NCBI GenBank assembly: GCA_914767715.1
Contig: OU612069.1
Coordinates: 10,351,387 to 10,415,386, forward strand
From: Membranipora membranacea
Lineage: Eukaryota; Bryozoa; Gymnolaemata; Cheilostomatida; Membraniporidae
DNA: 64,000 bases
Direction of reading: 5' to 3'
Shown here: piece after piece, positions 1 to 10,475 of the stretch
How positions within the stretch are numbered: the stretch's first letter is position 1
Layout: each line of letters begins with the position of its first letter
Notes under the pieces: model-generated
What the model saw: the letters and a program-made list of their open reading frames with translations, nothing else
The model's database searches: none
What the model was told of the DNA's origin: nothing
Position numbers and translations under genes: made by a program

Positions 1-161
1 CCTGAGTGATGTGGATATAGAAATTTTGCCAAACACAAAAATCACACCTAGCATATTCAAGCTGCGCAACTCTGTGATCAGAAACGGTGATCTCAAACTA
101 CTGCTGCCACTCAGGCAAATTTGTGCTCATTGAATTCTGAGTAGTTCAAGGATGACTAATT
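1..161. other. No recognisable feature at left edge
   Basis: I see no coding exon, repeat unit or RNA gene in this short left edge. It precedes a hairpin element and is ordinary AT-rich sequence. Confidence 0.3.
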
Positions 162-368
162 GAGGCTTTAATCTCAGAACTGTCACCTAATGGGCAATAA
201 TTTGCACAAACTGATATACAAAATTAGGGTATGAAATAACGCACTAGCTGATGACGCCATTAAGTATCACACATGATACGATAGATGAATAATTTCATAC
301 CCTGAGTTTGACGATCAGTTTGTGCAAATTATTTGGCCATTACGTGACAATGCTGAGATTGCAGCCTC
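162..368. repeat. Short hairpin MITE-like element
   Basis: The two ends are inverted copies of each other. The left arm starts gaggctttaatctcag and the right arm ends with its near complement. Inner parts also pair: aatttgcacaaactgat against atcagtttgtgcaaatt, and the block around agggtatgaaat against atttcataccct. The roughly 207-bp length, near-complete palindromy and lack of coding capacity fit a miniature inverted-repeat transposable element. I cannot name its family. Confidence 0.7.
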
Positions 369-819
369 ATAATATTAGTTTTGAGCTATACATAATTCAA
401 TAAGCACACATTTGCCTGCGTGGTAGCAGTGGTTTAAAGCAGAAATGACAGGCAGTGCAGGGTCACGGTATTATATCTTTTTGCAGAGCTCAAAAAGTTA
501 TAAAAGCTTGTAGGTTCTCAAGGTGCTGACAAATTCTCTGAATTTTTAAGAACTTCTTGAAAAATTGATTTTGAAGTTGTCCCGCAACCATAAGCTCCAA
601 GTGTGCAGTGGTGGCAGTAAGCTTAGAAATGATATCCAATCTCAAGTGATCTAGTATTATAAGTATTATTAGGCATTTACATATAAAAGCTCTTTTTTTT
701 TGCGCGTGTCTCATTCCCTTATTTCCCTGTTCATTTGCTTCCGCTTTTTGCAGGGGAAATAAACCCTGGGAAGACCCCAGCAAAACCCCACAAATTTTTG
801 AAGATCAGAATTTAAATCA

Positions 820-1570
820 TTTAGTCTCAAGGATTTCGAACCAAATACCCAGAAGGGTTGGGGCTAAAGTCGCAAGTCTGTCTCTGTCTTAAGACTGAGA
901 AATAACAGTGCCTTATGGGCGCGGCCGCCGTATTTGGCTCCAAGTTGCTCTCAGTTTGGAGCATCAATTGATCCCAGTACTTTAAAACCCATGCAGTATA
1001 GGAGAAAGGAGCTGCAATGAGCTTATAATAGGAAAATAATGATTTTTGATTCAAAAAAAATCACAGGGATATAGTTTGGGAAATCATTTTGGTACCCAGA
1101 TAGTCATTTAGATCAATTTCTGCCTGTTTTGTTGACAAATTTCATGGAAATTTTTATGAATTTTGTCACTATAATTGAGATTAATCAGCTTTCAAGCCTC
1201 CAATAAATGAAGGTTTTCAATGATGCCGATGTCGAATCAAACCAATTTTTTTATGCTATTATATGTGGTTTTCAAGAAAAGCCAATTTCAGCTCCTTTCT
1301 ATGCTGCGTAGGTTAAAGAGTAGCAATATGGCGAGAGGACAACTCAAAGCAGAGGCTCAAGCAAATGTCTATTCTCAAGCAAATTGTCTAAATCAGTCAA
1401 GCAAATTCAAGCTCAGTACACTGAATTTATTAATGACTGCTTGAAAGCGTTCATGAAACTATCATCTAAGGTGGTTCTCCAGCTAATAAGCTTCAAAATG
1501 ATCCAAAGAACATCTCAATTTGGCAACTAGGACCGAAGTGACGACTTCTCAAAGTAAGGCTTTTGATGAT
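820..1570. repeat. Dispersed repeat, foldback family A, first copy
   Basis: The block at about 960-1360 has inverted halves: aggagaaaggagctg on one side and cagctcctttctatgctg on the other. It includes aatgatttttgattca and gagaggacaactc, both found again at 13905-14315. The adjoining 1465-1570 block (ggttctccagctaataa onward) recurs at about 15535-15620. This is therefore a decayed member of a family with at least two other traces in this window. No open coding sequence. The rest of 369-1748 shows nothing I recognise. Confidence 0.5.
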
Positions 1571-1748
1571 TGCTTTCATTTCATGGATGCTTTAAGGGGC
1601 ATTGGGATTCTAGGTCAACATAAATGTTGGTCCTGTCAGTGGACTGTCCATGCTTGTATTTGCTTAATTCATGAAATGTCTTCCTCTTGACATTACTAGG
1701 CCTACATGAAATGAGCTGTTAGAGTGGAATAGAGTCAAGTAACAATTA

Positions 1749-4700
1749 TCATATGGTACCAACCTGGGCAGCAAACATTTGCTGTTGGTTATAAAAGCCT
1801 TGTTGAGGCAATCCCATTATGCCTTGGTGAGCATTTCCCATCATGCCTTGTTGAGGATTACCCCTCATGCCTTGCTGAGGATTACCCATCATGCCTTGTT
1901 GATGATTACCCATCATGCCTTGTTGAGGATTACCCATCATGCCTTGTTGATGATTACCCATCATGCCTTGTTGGTAGTAACCCTGTGGTGTAGGAATCAT
2001 ATTGGGTTGTGGTTGGGGCATTTGATAATTGTTCATCATACCTGAAACAGAAACATCATAATACATGTTTGTACATTGTATATTACGTTAAAAGATAATT
2101 TATCAATATTTCATGATACATCTAATGGTTTTTGAATGCAAAATAAGAGAATTCAAGCTAGTCTAGATAGTGCTCCAACTGTTAGCGTCAACTCTAGAAC
2201 ACTTATGCCGAGCTGTGTATTTAAAATAATTGAAATAAAGGGAGGGACAACTCCTTCATATATAATATATGTATAATATATATATACCAATACCAACCCA
2301 TATATGCTTACCTGGCTGCATCATCTGGGAATACATCATGTTGCCGGCGGCCGTGTTTAGTGGCTGCTGTTGCTGCTGCTGCACCTGAGTGTGAGGCTGA
2401 TTATGTGTATATGACCCTGTAGATATTATATAATGACTATAAGTATAATAATATGTTACTGATTACATATCTGAGCCTGCTAATAAAATTATCGCTCCCC
2501 TTTTCTTCCTATTAAAGTGACATTAGAAAATATGAACAGGATGATACAGATAGGTCACTCATCAACTGATTTAAACTACAAATCATTATGAAATTATGAA
2601 ATCAAATACTTAATAGGAGACAATCTCAAACTATTGAACTAAGGTGATCCTGTTGTACATTACATACCCTGCATTGTTAAAGAATTTTGCATCATATTGG
2701 ATTGATGTTGCTGCTGTGGTGCTGAATTACCAAACAAAGCCATGATTGAATCCTTTGTAGATTGACTCTTCTCATCGGCAGCCTGTAAAAATGTTCATCA
2801 TATACGTAAAAATATTAGAAATAAACACGTGAAGCATTGTAACTTGACTTATTATCAATTATCAATCTGAAAACATCGTTTAATTTTACTTAAGCACACA
2901 GATAACATTTCAATACAACAATACAATATACAGTGAGATGTACATACCACTACCCAGCACACAGGTCTTCCGCTAGAGAACCATGAGTCATATGCTGTTT
3001 GTGAGACTTACGCAAAAACATCTATGCAATCTTAATTTTGTAATGCTGAATGGCTCTAACATCACTATGGCGAATGATTTAGCATCAAATAACCTACCCA
3101 AAAACCTTCAGCAAACAATAGCCAGGAAATGGCGGATAAGCTCTTGTTCTATGTTATTGAACGAGTACCTTGGCTATGTGAGACTTGGCACTGACCTTGA
3201 ATAAGTCATGAGCAGAGTCACCACTGCTTTGCTGTTGAGTATTGTTACTCTGAGATGGACTTGCTGAAGATAGCCCTAGTAAATCATTACTGCCAGCAGA
3301 ACTAGGCTGAGCTGGAGCCGGGCTACTAAATATATCAGCTAGTAAATCTGATGAAGTACTTGGATTTGTATTGGAACCATTAGCTGCAAGAAAATTAGAA
3401 TATCCGCATAATACGATATGCTACAGTTCAAACTTACACATAATATGATACCCTACAGGTAAAACTTACACAGTATATGATACGCTAAGGTAAAACTTAC
3501 GCAGTATATGATACCCTACAGGTAAAACTTACATAGTATATGATACTCTACAGGTAAAAACTTACGCAATATATGATACCCTACAGGTAAAACTTACACA
3601 GTATATGATACCCTACAGGTAAAACTTACACAATATATGATACCCTACAGGTAAAACTTACACAGTATATGATACCCTACAGGTAAAACTTACATAGTAT
3701 ATGATACTCTACAGGTAAAAACTTACGCAATATATGATACCCTACAGGTAAAACTTACACAGTATATGATACCCTACAGGTAAAACTTACACAATATATG
3801 ATACCCTACAGGTAAAACTTACACAAACTATGCAGACACTGACAAAACACATCAGTACATGATTGTGTGTCACCGTAATACAAACTCAGTTAATTTACTA
3901 TCTAAGTCTAAGTCTCAAGCTATCTAAGATCTAAGTCTCGAGCTATCTAAGATCTAAGTCTTGAGCTATCTAAGATCTAAGTCTCGAGCTATCTAAGATC
4001 TAAGTCTCGAGCTATCTAAGATCTAAGTCTCGAGCTATCTAAGATCTAAGTCTCGAGCTATCTAAGATCTAAGTCTCGAGCTATCTAAGATCTAAGACTC
4101 GAGCAATCCAAGATCTAAGTCTCGAGCTATCCAAGATCTAAGTCTCGAGCACTATTTAGCTATGCTGTTGCACATTTAGAAGCTCTGTGAAATGTTAATA
4201 CCTTGTTTGGCAGGAGAGTTGAGATCGACCATAAGAGATGGCTGATTAGCTTCGGAAGATGACTTAACTTCCTGCTTGACGGCTGTTACTCTCTCAGACT
4301 TGGTTTTTGCGGTGGCAGCGTTTGTACCTGATGCCGCCTACAAAAACCACTAGGTTGCACATTTCTAATGAATTGTTCATGGGTTATCTTCACTCAAATG
4401 TATATGAAGATGTACCGACAAGATCAGTTAATATTTACCAAATAGTGAGTTTATTTGCATCCATGATGAAATGTAACGCTGTGATTATCTAATCATGTGA
4501 GCCAGCGTAAACAAAACTGTTACAAAAGAAACTGAGACTAGCCTTACCCCAGGGATAGTTAGAACGGTCTTGGTTTGTCGCTTTGTTTCCTTCTTTGTTT
4601 CCTTGTCAGTATCATAATAATTTGTCTGTGAAATAGATATAATATGACAACGCTTCAATGTCTACTGTCTAGGTCAGTAAAATTAGATAATATATAATTT

Positions 4701-6539
4701 GATATATCTGTTCATTTAAAACAATACAACGCCAAAATATAAGTTACAAGAAAGCTGGGTCGCAAGTTTCTGATGAGAGTAAGCGTCAATAACAGACAGC
4801 TCAATGCTGAATATGATACAAACATAACCATTATCTTTGCAGGTGATAAGAAAATCTTCATTTCCAATCATTGCTAAGATAGATTTAGGTGATAATTATC
4901 AAGCTGAATGGAATGTTAAACTTAACTGATATAATATTATAGTGGAGGGAAACTAATGCTAATGCTATGCAACAGTGATTTTATGAAATTGTCTAACAGA
5001 ACCCCTTGCTGTTATAACAGCAGAAATTGTTTTGACAATATTTTAACAACAGTCTTTAACTGTACATAGTCAGTTGCAGTTATAAGCCCAGCAATAAAGC
5101 TTGAAATACTTTGAAATTGTTTTAGGGTTGCTTGCGGGTTTGACTGTAAAATTCAGACAATATAATTCAGCTCTGGAGAAAAGGAATTTGTTGTTTGTTT
5201 GAAGGAGGGATAAAATTCCCACTACCACTTACCGGAGCAGAACGTGGCTTAGGTGGCACCCATTCTCTTGCTATGTACTTCTTGTGTTCATATTTAGCTC
5301 TGATAAACTGTTCCATGGCAGAGTCTGAGGAGGAAGGTCTCTTATAGTTATCTGGTAGATTAGCTTCGTACACAGCTCGAGCTCTACTGTTACCCATATC
5401 CTCCATGCTCTGGAATAAATGTAATGTTGTGTAGCTACCAGTAATATGTAGCTCTAATAACACTTGATATGCCGCTAAAACTAAATATCACTCGACACTC
5501 AACACTGAGCAAAGCAACGGATATGGTGCAAGCTGAATGAAGCCATCAAGATTAGGATGAGAGAAATTAAAACAAGTCGAGAGAATGCTACTGCTGTATG
5601 TTATGGAAAGACATGCTTTCGGCCTTGTGTCAAGGCTCAACTTTAAATCTCACCGCAATCTGCTCAGGTGTCCAGGAGTCAAGGTTGATAGACTTCACTT
5701 TTGATATGTGAACACCTAAATTCCTATGTATACCAGCACATCTGATACATAAAAATATTCCAAGATTCCATGAAGCCCATCTGGGTCCTAAAATTAAAAT
5801 AAATGGTCATATTTAGGTCCAAGTTTCAGTTTTTCAAGAACGCTGAGTAAAGAAAGAAAATCTTCACCAATAATAGAGAGGAACTGATATTCATCAGAGG
5901 TTCAGCTTCATACTTTTACTGCAAGTTTTTATTACTTGAACTGCACGAAACTTATATAACCCATTTCATCACCTTTGTTGGTATAAATCTGTTGAATTGT
6001 CCCAACCTATTAAAAAGTCGTACAAAGATTCACCAGTAACCACCGAGCAATATTTCATCATCTGATATAATATGCTAATGTCTATGCCTACATACATGAT
6101 ATAAAACCTCCAGGTAGTGATGTGGAGTACTATACTATGATTAAATAATATTACATACATATTATTTTGGCACCAACTGTTACCATGTCATCATTATTAT
6201 CATCCATTGGTAGACATGCCCCCTATAGTGACTTAGTGAGCGACAGTCACATACATACACTGCATACAACCTCAGTTAAATATTACTAATAACGCCAGGT
6301 AACAATGCCTCTCCTTACTGTACCTAGATATGTATTTACACATTTCATCACCCAGCTCGTCAGTTAACCTAGTTCTACACTGTGTCAAGACTCAATGTAT
6401 GGGGGAGGGGGTGTGTGTCTGTCACAAACCAACCTTTGGCATCACAGTCAACACAGTATTTATTGTCATCATCCTTAAGCATTCTTGAAAGAATAGCTTG
6501 ATGCTTCTCGTGCTGATCTTTGCTCTGCTTCCTAGCCAT
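1749..6539 (-). CDS. SMAP1/2-like: Stromal membrane-associated protein (SMAP1/2-type ArfGAP)
   Basis: Coding exons, minus strand: 6539-6434, 5787-5654, 5409-5233, 4625-4548, 4337-4202, 3383-3196, 2782-2668, 2416-2312, 2041-1749 (stop 1749-1751). All junctions are GT-AG and phases close to 443 residues, between human SMAP2 and SMAP1 in length as I recall them. The protein starts [14 protein letters not shown]. The ArfGAP zinc finger is C29-x2-C32-x16-C49-x2-C52, followed by the catalytic arginine R57 in GIHRNLG. After the domain come a lysine-rich linker ([12 protein letters not shown]), then DLLADIF and NDLLGLS, which resemble the clathrin-binding boxes of SMAPs. The tail is Gln/Met-rich. SMAPs stimulate GTP hydrolysis by Arf6/Arf1 on clathrin-coated membranes. 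Oddity: the last exon carries a QQGMMGN-type tandem repeat. The protein may end at this stop, or a donor (CAG/GTTGGT) just before it may lead to a further exon I did not find. SMAP1 against SMAP2 orthology cannot be decided here. Confidence 0.95.
1800..1975 (-). repeat. Coding minisatellite in the SMAP last exon
   Basis: A 24-bp unit is repeated about seven times in frame, giving eight-residue units of the type QQGMMGN followed by H or P. The most similar units alternate H and P variants, so expansion went by units of two. It lengthens the Met/Gln/Gly-rich tail typical of SMAP proteins. Length polymorphism between individuals is likely. Confidence 0.85.
3430..3827. repeat. 32-bp intronic minisatellite carrying splice-like signals
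   Basis: About 12-13 copies of a unit near 32 bp, each containing gtaaaacttac and gataccctacag. It lies in the SMAP intron between exons 4337-4202 and 3383-3196. Read on the gene's own (minus) strand, each unit holds GTAAGT, a consensus donor, and TTTTACCTGTAG, an acceptor-like string. Variants follow a five-unit order that is repeated, so the array grew partly by a ~160-bp duplication. Confidence 0.9.
3897..4152. repeat. 23-bp intronic minisatellite
   Basis: About ten copies of a 23-bp unit (ctatctaagatctaagtct plus cgag), nearly identical in the centre and diverged at the ends. It shares one SMAP intron with the 32-bp array; the two arrays fill most of that intron. It shows no coding capacity and no splice-like signal comparable to its neighbour. 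Confidence 0.9.
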
Positions 6540-6659
6540 TTTCTATGTTACTTTTGAATGTGTATTGGTAAATAAGTGTTGCGGGCTGCGGCTTTAATAA
6601 TGTAAATCAAAATGAAGAAGTTAGGAAGATATTATCCTGTAAAACAGGAAATGAAAAAC

Positions 6660-6715
6660 CGATAGCAGCCCAGCAGACACCAATAGAATGACTTTTCATT
6701 GGCCGCGCCCCCTAA
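6660..6715 (-). promoter_or_regulatory. Putative SMAP promoter with CCAAT and GC boxes
   Basis: About 120-175 bp upstream of the SMAP ATG the minus strand reads a GC-rich box (complement of 6703-6713), then GGCCAAT (complement of 6698-6704), then ATTGG (complement of 6680-6684). CCAAT boxes in either orientation beside a GC box are common in housekeeping promoters. No TATA box is evident at a sensible distance. It could also serve plus-strand transcription, but I see no plus-strand exon nearby. Confidence 0.45.
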
Positions 6716-9700
6716 GAGAGTGTCCTTGTCGCCAAAAGACCATCTAGATTTTTATTGTTTCCTGTCGTCACTGTATAAAACATGTGCTTCAGTAAGAGAA
6801 TTTTGCATGGGTCTTACCAACGAATGGAGCTCATTGGACTTGGTCTTACTTAGCCTTAGAAAGTTCAACCATATCAACCGGTGGCTTGTGAGCAAATATT
6901 ATGCCCAATTGCATATCACCCAGCCAGTCCATTATCACTCAACCACCCTAAAACAAAGTTTTGGGGGGTGTTGATAATCTTGATACTGGACAGACATTTA
7001 TTACGGATTTATTCATTCGATAAATAAATCCAAAGGCATGTATGTATTGTAAGTCCCATCAGGGAGATGGTCCCATGGCCCAAATTTACTTCCATTTATC
7101 AAAATTAAGGCCAATAAACTCCTTGGTTAGGCAATGCCAACACATTGGCTAGGATTATAGCAAACAATTCATCTACTAACTAACTGTACTAACTAACTCA
7201 ACCATTACAAAATAAAATACAGCTGTAAAATACCCTTTACCAGTGGTTCCTACAGATTGTAGCAGCGGGCGGATTGTGTATACCCACAAATGAGTGTATC
7301 AAAAGTGGAGAATTGAGGCTACCATACACGCTCCCCAGCATGCAAGCACACACCCAACATGTAATCAAACATGCAAACTTTGCCTGCCATTGTACTCCTT
7401 TGTTCACCAAACAAAAGGCCTTTTGTTATACAACTCTCATAGGTCTCTTGGGACATGTCTCCCTGACATCGGCCCCCAGGGCCTATCCAACATACTACAG
7501 CATAGGTGTACTTTATTTTGTGATGACTGCATAATAATTTATTTATAAAGTACTGAATTTATAGCACACGCTTTTATTATCTTATGACAAGTACTGACAA
7601 AGACCTCTTCGGCATCAACTCTCACACTGACCATCAAATGACATGGAACGAACAGTAGTTGTGGACTGACCAGAGACATTCAAACCAGGAGGTAAGCATC
7701 AGCTGTGCACCTGATACAACGTGATACTTGACGAGTAATCCCTTGTTCTGGTGAAGGTTTCAATGATGTTTCAGGCTCGTCTTTGGGTAATCAGGCATAA
7801 GCAGAAATTGTATGACCAGGTTTTCACCATTTGCTGGAACCTTAACGTTCCACAAGATGTTCTACAAGTATCAAAGTGTCACAACAAATTCCACAATTAG
7901 GCGGTGGAAACAAAGATGCTCTTTTCTTAGAGGTCAGTGTTACAAAGAGGTGTTAGGTACTGTGGGTTGTGCCTTTTGTACTGCCAGGATGCAGATGAAC
8001 CTGGTGAGGATCAAACCCAGGTCTTGGTGATCCCTAATATGTCTCTCTGCTGACTGTGTTATCCCTGATCTACTACGTTCTGAACTGTTTGCATGTACAG
8101 ACATCAGTTCTCATTACTAAACCTCGACCTACTTACACTTAGTTAAGTATCAATGATCTTACCTGGAAACATGATAATAGAGCAATGGCTCTGTCCTTAC
8201 TTCCTGTGAAAAAAACTTTAGCTGTTTATATCTGTGCAAAGAAGATCTAGAAGATGCGTTCAACATCCCACAGACTGTTCATGCCTCTACATCAACATGC
8301 TACAAAAAATAGACCGGGATCCCCCTGCAGACCAGTACATTTCAAGTATACTGACATAGGACAATAAAAGAGCTGCCACATTTCCAGAATTGTCAAGTGG
8401 AGATAATATCAGCAAGTACCTAGTAGGTACTACAATTCCTGGGTGTCTGCCAATGTTTGACTTTCCCCTTCCCCTGATTTCTTAAGGTAATTCATGATTG
8501 AAGAGCTACATCATCATCTTCATTGAAGCGGAGAGAGCTTTCCTCTCTTGGGAACAGGTGCTAGGACCCATAGTACTCATGCCGCACTCTATACCCGTGC
8601 CCGCCAGAAATCCAGCCACTCTTTTTACTGTGTGTGGGGTGTGCAAACACACCGTGGACCGTCGGTAGTTTTAGTCCTGCTCTGCAAGGACCTGGCTAGG
8701 ATGAAGTGTGTGCCAGTACCAAATCAGAAATGACTGCCAGCGCTAGGAATCGAGCCTGGACCTCAGAGATTCAAAGCCCACTCTTGACTTCTACATAAAA
8801 ATACCTTTGCTTCTGGTGCTCAAAGAAATTATGCCATCACGTCCCTGGGTATTTAGTTGAAAGACTACCCCCAAAGCTGTTCATGCTATCTATCAATTTC
8901 GCCACCTGCAGATCTCTCTGATTCAACATTATTGTTGATTCTCTCCTCTGATGCAAGAAAATCCGGGATTGGGCTTTGATATTACTGTTATCCATTCATG
9001 TTTAAACAGCTTAAGACCTTGAGACTCGGTTGAATCATCTCAAGCATGAATTTTCTTCAAATGACTAAAAGAAACTAGGGAGGGGCCGGTCAATCATTGC
9101 CAGTAACCAAGGTTTTGCAATAGACAAAGACAATTTAGGCAGTGGTGTGTTGGAGGTGAAATACAACTTTGAATTGTGTAGTAGCAATGTTGTTATCATT
9201 GATTTACTACTTCACTCTTCAGGGCGTTATGTCACCAACAATTTCCTCAAACTACCTGAGATTCAACACTAATAAAAATGTTGGTTCTCAGCTAGATTTT
9301 AAAGGCACCTGATTGGTCAACAACAACATTTGTCATCACTAATGGTGGATGGCTGGGGAAGAAGATACTCCCTACATTCTGAGAGCTCATATAACTCCAT
9401 TCAAAGCTACTGGCTAGATGTTTTGATGCCACAACTCTTTATTTAATTTATTTTTGACTGTTTGCTCTGCTGGGCAAGGCCCAGCTGTGTCAGCAGTGGT
9501 TTTAAGTCTATGGTTGAAATTGATTTGGTATGGATATGGGCTGGATATCTGGCTTCAATCAAAGCCTGCTTTTAGCCCGTGCTGCACATGATACCTTAGG
9601 CGCATATGACAGCTAACCACGGGTAACTAAATGCCAAACAGAACGTTCCAATAGTACACACTGAGTTCATAGATGAAGACGCTCAGAGTGGGAGCAAGCG

Positions 9701-9740
9701 AGTGTTATTATTGAGCCACATAATGTATTTGGGGATTTGC
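6716..9740. other. Gene-poor region with SINE traces
   Basis: No exon with recognisable protein similarity on either strand. Two minus-strand polymerase III B-box-like strings suggest decayed tRNA-derived SINEs: the complement of ggatcaaaccc near 8007-8017 and of ggaatcgagcc near 8745-8755. The open frames here are short and have no recognisable content. Confidence 0.4.
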
Positions 9741-9749
9741 CTATGTATA

Positions 9750-9880
9750 GTCATCTCTCTCCCATGTAAGAATTGTAATCTGTGATCTGTGGTGATACAT
9801 TATAATACAATCACTGTTCTGGATTTAAACACTTGTAAACTGTCTTTGACGGATTTACCAATAAACTCTTATCTTATCTT
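9750..9880 (+). repeat. Probable retroposon 3' end with TTATC-type tail
   Basis: The block ends aataaactcttatcttatct, that is an AATAAA-like string followed by a short repeated tail. This is the usual look of a non-LTR element or SINE 3' end. No internal coding sequence or target duplication was identified, so the family is unknown. Confidence 0.3.
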
Positions 9881-10475
9881 AACCACCATGGCAGTTTTCT
9901 ATGAAGTCAGTTTTACAGGGGAAAACTTCAGCGAATCACTCTGTAGGTGACTAAACATTGAATTATTGTGTAATTGCTGACTGTTCTTATGACTTTCCAG
10001 GTAGAAGCTTGAGTTAAAACAGACCATGGCATACAAATGTTCTAACAGTCTAATTGGAGTGATCAGGACAGGGTATGTCAAAGGAACCACTAGCTTACCA
10101 CTAGCTGAGCTCAAACAACTGGTTGTATGATGAATGATTTTAAAGTTCTATTCCTTTCTTGTGTTGTAAGAAATAGAGACAGGATTCCTAGCAGTATTTA
10201 AGCTGACATGTGATTTCAAATATTTAAGAATAGCGATATCTGAGAGCTGCTGATTCTTTTACGCTGCAGTACTGCTCATACTCAATTTACAAGAATCTGT
10301 TGCCGCTAGAATTATTGCTTCATAACCTGTATCCTTTTTTGCAATCCCACCTAATAATTTCTACATCCTGCTCTATTTCATTGTTTTTCTTTTGTATCTT
10401 GCAAGTTAATGTTAATAAGGTATCATTGAGTGAATAATTACATACACTGAAAACTGATGATATTTTGTTGTTTAG

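Noticed and set aside
3430-4152. CRISPR-like arrays
   Set aside because: The units are contiguous tandem repeats with no unique spacers, in an intron of an animal gene.
6699-6974. 91-codon plus-strand frame starting in the SMAP promoter region
   Set aside because: It lacks an ATG at its start, has no recognisable domain, and overlaps the likely promoter.
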